From: Alloprevotella sp.
GTDB lineage: Bacteria > Bacteroidota > Bacteroidia > Bacteroidales > Bacteroidaceae
DNA length: 7,723 nt
Reading direction: 5' to 3'
Assembly (NCBI GenBank): GCA_015259235.1
Contig: JABZGM010000097.1
Location: forward strand, 1 to 7,723
In this document: positions 5,932-7,723 of the stretch, in pieces
How the letters are laid out: every line of letters begins with the position of its first letter
Position numbering within the stretch: the stretch's first letter is position 1
Notes under the pieces: generated by a model
What the model saw: only the letters and a program-made list of their open reading frames with translations
The model's database searches: none
What the model was told of the DNA's origin: nothing
Position numbers and translations under genes: made by a program

Positions 5932-7713
5932 TTATTTGAGGATGTGTTCGTAAGAGTGAACAGCCCATGGGAGGATAGTCACCTCAGCAGCCATCCAAGT
6001 TTCCTTAGGAGTGATGTTCTCGTTTGGATTCACAGGAGGATTCTTGGGTTCGAGATGGTTGTCGTTAGGACGGTCATCTGGGTTGTTGGGGTTCTTGGGG
6101 AACTTGCCCTTATCAGGACCTTCTGTAATTTTACCAGTTTTAGGATCAATTTTAGGAGTATTCGTTGGATAAGGAACGAGTGGGTTCCAGTTAGCACCCC
6201 AAGAAGCTACACCCTTGAGCTGAACGTGGTAGATATTGTTACGGTCAACTGGTGAGTTGAGAGTACCAGCCAACTTGTCGGGGTGAACCCATACGAAGTA
6301 AAGTGCCTTACCCTTCTTATACAACTGAGCAGTTTGTCCCTTTACACCACCTTTATCGGGGTTTTGCACACAAGCAGAGTCAGCATAAACCACGCCATTA
6401 GCGCCGAGGTAGAAGTCCTTACCATCGAGAGCAGTACCAGTTTCAAACTTACCAGCAGCATTAACATATACTTTAGGGTTGAGAGTACCACGCACGAGGA
6501 TGTAAGCAGTGTTAGACTTGCGGTAGTCTGATTCATCTGCTGTAGCACCATACTTGTGAGTAGTAGGCAAGAGGAACAAACCGTGGTCACCACCAGTCTT
6601 AGCAGTAATGTGTGACGTTACCTTGCCGATTTCTTCAGTCTCCTTGGCAGCAGGATTCAAGAAAGCATCGCGAGACTTAACTTCAATTCCCTTATGTTCA
6701 TTCAACCAAAGACCTGAGTAGTCGTAATACTCAATAAGAGCTTGATATTCCTTAATAGATGCATCTGCCCAGAAATTATCGTTAGCTGTAGTCTTTTTTT
6801 CGAAAGCAGGGGTTTTTTCGTAATCCTGAGCAGCCTCAGCATCCTGAGTCATACCTTTTTCAGTATGATTTATCTTGACGAAATTGAAAGTTTGTTCGCC
6901 TTGCGCTACAGTATAAGTGATATTGGTCAATGCAGCAAGAACTGTTTCGTCCTTCTCATTGGTCATAGGATTATCACCCTTAATTTCGAAGTCATTTGCA
7001 CCCTTAGTTACTACAACACGAGCAACAGCACGTTCAACAGTCAACTTAGCTTGGTTCTTAGTACCTGAGATTGCTTCTTGTTGCGTAACACCATCAACTA
7101 CATTGATAGTAGTTTTTTCACCTGTCATCAAGATGACATCATCATTACCTTCAACTGAAGCAACTTCACTAGCACGGGTTTCGGTCACATCAGCAGTTGG
7201 AAAATATTTAGCTTTGGTAGCATCAGTACCAACATTCACCTTTTTATATGCAGTTTCGAAATCAGCAAGAGTTCCACCAACCGCTTCAGGCAAATTTACA
7301 GAAGCAGTTGGGTTAACCACTACGTAAACAGTTTTATCACCAGGCTTAACTTTGAAAGCTTCATTAGCTGAAACCTTAACATCACCAGTAGCTTTTTGAT
7401 CAAGACGCAATTGAGCATCTGACAACTCTACCATCTTTTCAAGGGTCGTAGCACCACCTTCAGTTTGGAAGACATACACCTTTACAGACTTGATTTTGTC
7501 TTGACCATTCCACTTACCATATTGGTAGCGAGCAGGGTCAGCTTCAGCACGAGTAGTCGCAGGAGCAGGAAGAGTGAAAGAAACGGACATGAAAGCTGTA
7601 CCGTTTTGAGCCACTTCCTTGCCTTCTGATTTGCCCAAATCATCGTTTGAGCAAGCGGTGAAACCTGCACCAAGTGCAAGGATCATAGCCGCAGCAAAAA
7701 ATTGCTTTTTCAT
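5932..7713 (-). CDS. mfa1: Mfa1 family fimbria major subunit (fimbrillin)
   Basis: This is the predicted structural subunit of a type V fimbria, exported as a lipoprotein precursor and polymerised on the cell surface. The 593-residue product starts MKKQFFAAAMILALGAGFTAC, with lipidated Cys21 in a slightly atypical FTAC lipobox. It then has SNDD and a strand ending LPAPATTR-AEAD. Arg55 is in the position where P. gingivalis gingipain cuts fimbrillins to open the donor-strand groove. The middle is beta-rich, with SVKVYVFQTEGG, KTVYVVVNP and AKLTVERAVARVVV as typical fimbrillin N-domain strands. The C-domain carries NIYHVQLKGVASWGANWNPLVPYP, as in Mfa1-type proteins. Residues about 510-569 are an Asn/Pro/Asp/Lys-rich linker, followed by the terminal strand AEVTILPWAVHSYEHILK. 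The gene lies upstream of the mfa2 anchor gene. Its promoter is outside the window, because only 10 nt precede the start. Confidence 0.95.
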   Translation of the reverse strand: MKKQFFAAAMILALGAGFTACSNDDLGKSEGKEVAQNGTAFMSVSFTLPAPATTRAEADPARYQYGKWNGQDKIKSVKVYVFQTEGGATTLEKMVELSDAQLRLDQKATGDVKVSANEAFKVKPGDKTVYVVVNPTASVNLPEAVGGTLADFETAYKKVNVGTDATKAKYFPTADVTETRASEVASVEGNDDVILMTGEKTTINVVDGVTQQEAISGTKNQAKLTVERAVARVVVTKGANDFEIKGDNPMTNEKDETVLAALTNITYTVAQGEQTFNFVKINHTEKGMTQDAEAAQDYEKTPAFEKKTTANDNFWADASIKEYQALIEYYDYSGLWLNEHKGIEVKSRDAFLNPAAKETEEIGKVTSHITAKTGGDHGLFLLPTTHKYGATADESDYRKSNTAYILVRGTLNPKVYVNAAGKFETGTALDGKDFYLGANGVVYADSACVQNPDKGGVKGQTAQLYKKGKALYFVWVHPDKLAGTLNSPVDRNNIYHVQLKGVASWGANWNPLVPYPTNTPKIDPKTGKITEGPDKGKFPKNPNNPDDRPNDNHLEPKNPPVNPNENITPKETWMAAEVTILPWAVHSYEHILK

Positions 7714-7723
7714 ACGTAAATAA

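Overview
All seven genes in this 7.7 kb window lie on the minus strand, and the gene set points to a member of the order Bacteroidales, plausibly a Porphyromonas relative. The evidence is a pair of type V fimbrial genes of the Mfa1/Mfa2 type, a carboxyspermidine-type polyamine dehydrogenase, and promoter-like boxes fitting the Bacteroidetes pattern TAnnTTTG with no obvious Shine-Dalgarno sequences. The genus is an inference; nothing in the window fixes it.

In the direction of transcription (high to low coordinates) the layout is as follows. First comes a fimbrial pair: a large Mfa1-family fimbrillin lipoprotein (5932-7713), a strong intrinsic terminator, and an Mfa2/FimB-family anchor lipoprotein (4636-5775) with its own strong terminator (4566-4596). 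Next is a spacer filled with TAGA heptamers and two small hairpins (4461-4554). Then comes the rplU-rpmA operon for ribosomal proteins L21 and L27, with a good promoter, a roughly 85-nt structured leader and a terminator. A 9-bp CTAGAA tandem repeat (3574-3636) lies just before a small Bacteroidales-type hypothetical gene (2945-3550). This is followed by the saccharopine-dehydrogenase-fold polyamine gene (1592-2797), with its own promoter and a terminator at 1477-1512. Last is a secreted GH27 alpha-galactosidase with NPCBM and Ig-like domains, which runs off the left edge at its catalytic nucleophile.

The genes form independent units: surface adhesion (Mfa1 stalk plus Mfa2 anchor), translation (L21/L27), polyamine synthesis, and secreted glycan breakdown. 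I see no clearly new multi-gene system. The most interesting signals are the nearly identical C-terminal strand shared by stalk and anchor, which includes 16 identical nucleotides. Others are the terminator between those two genes, which may set stalk:anchor ratio, and two phased short tandem repeats in the intergenic spacers.
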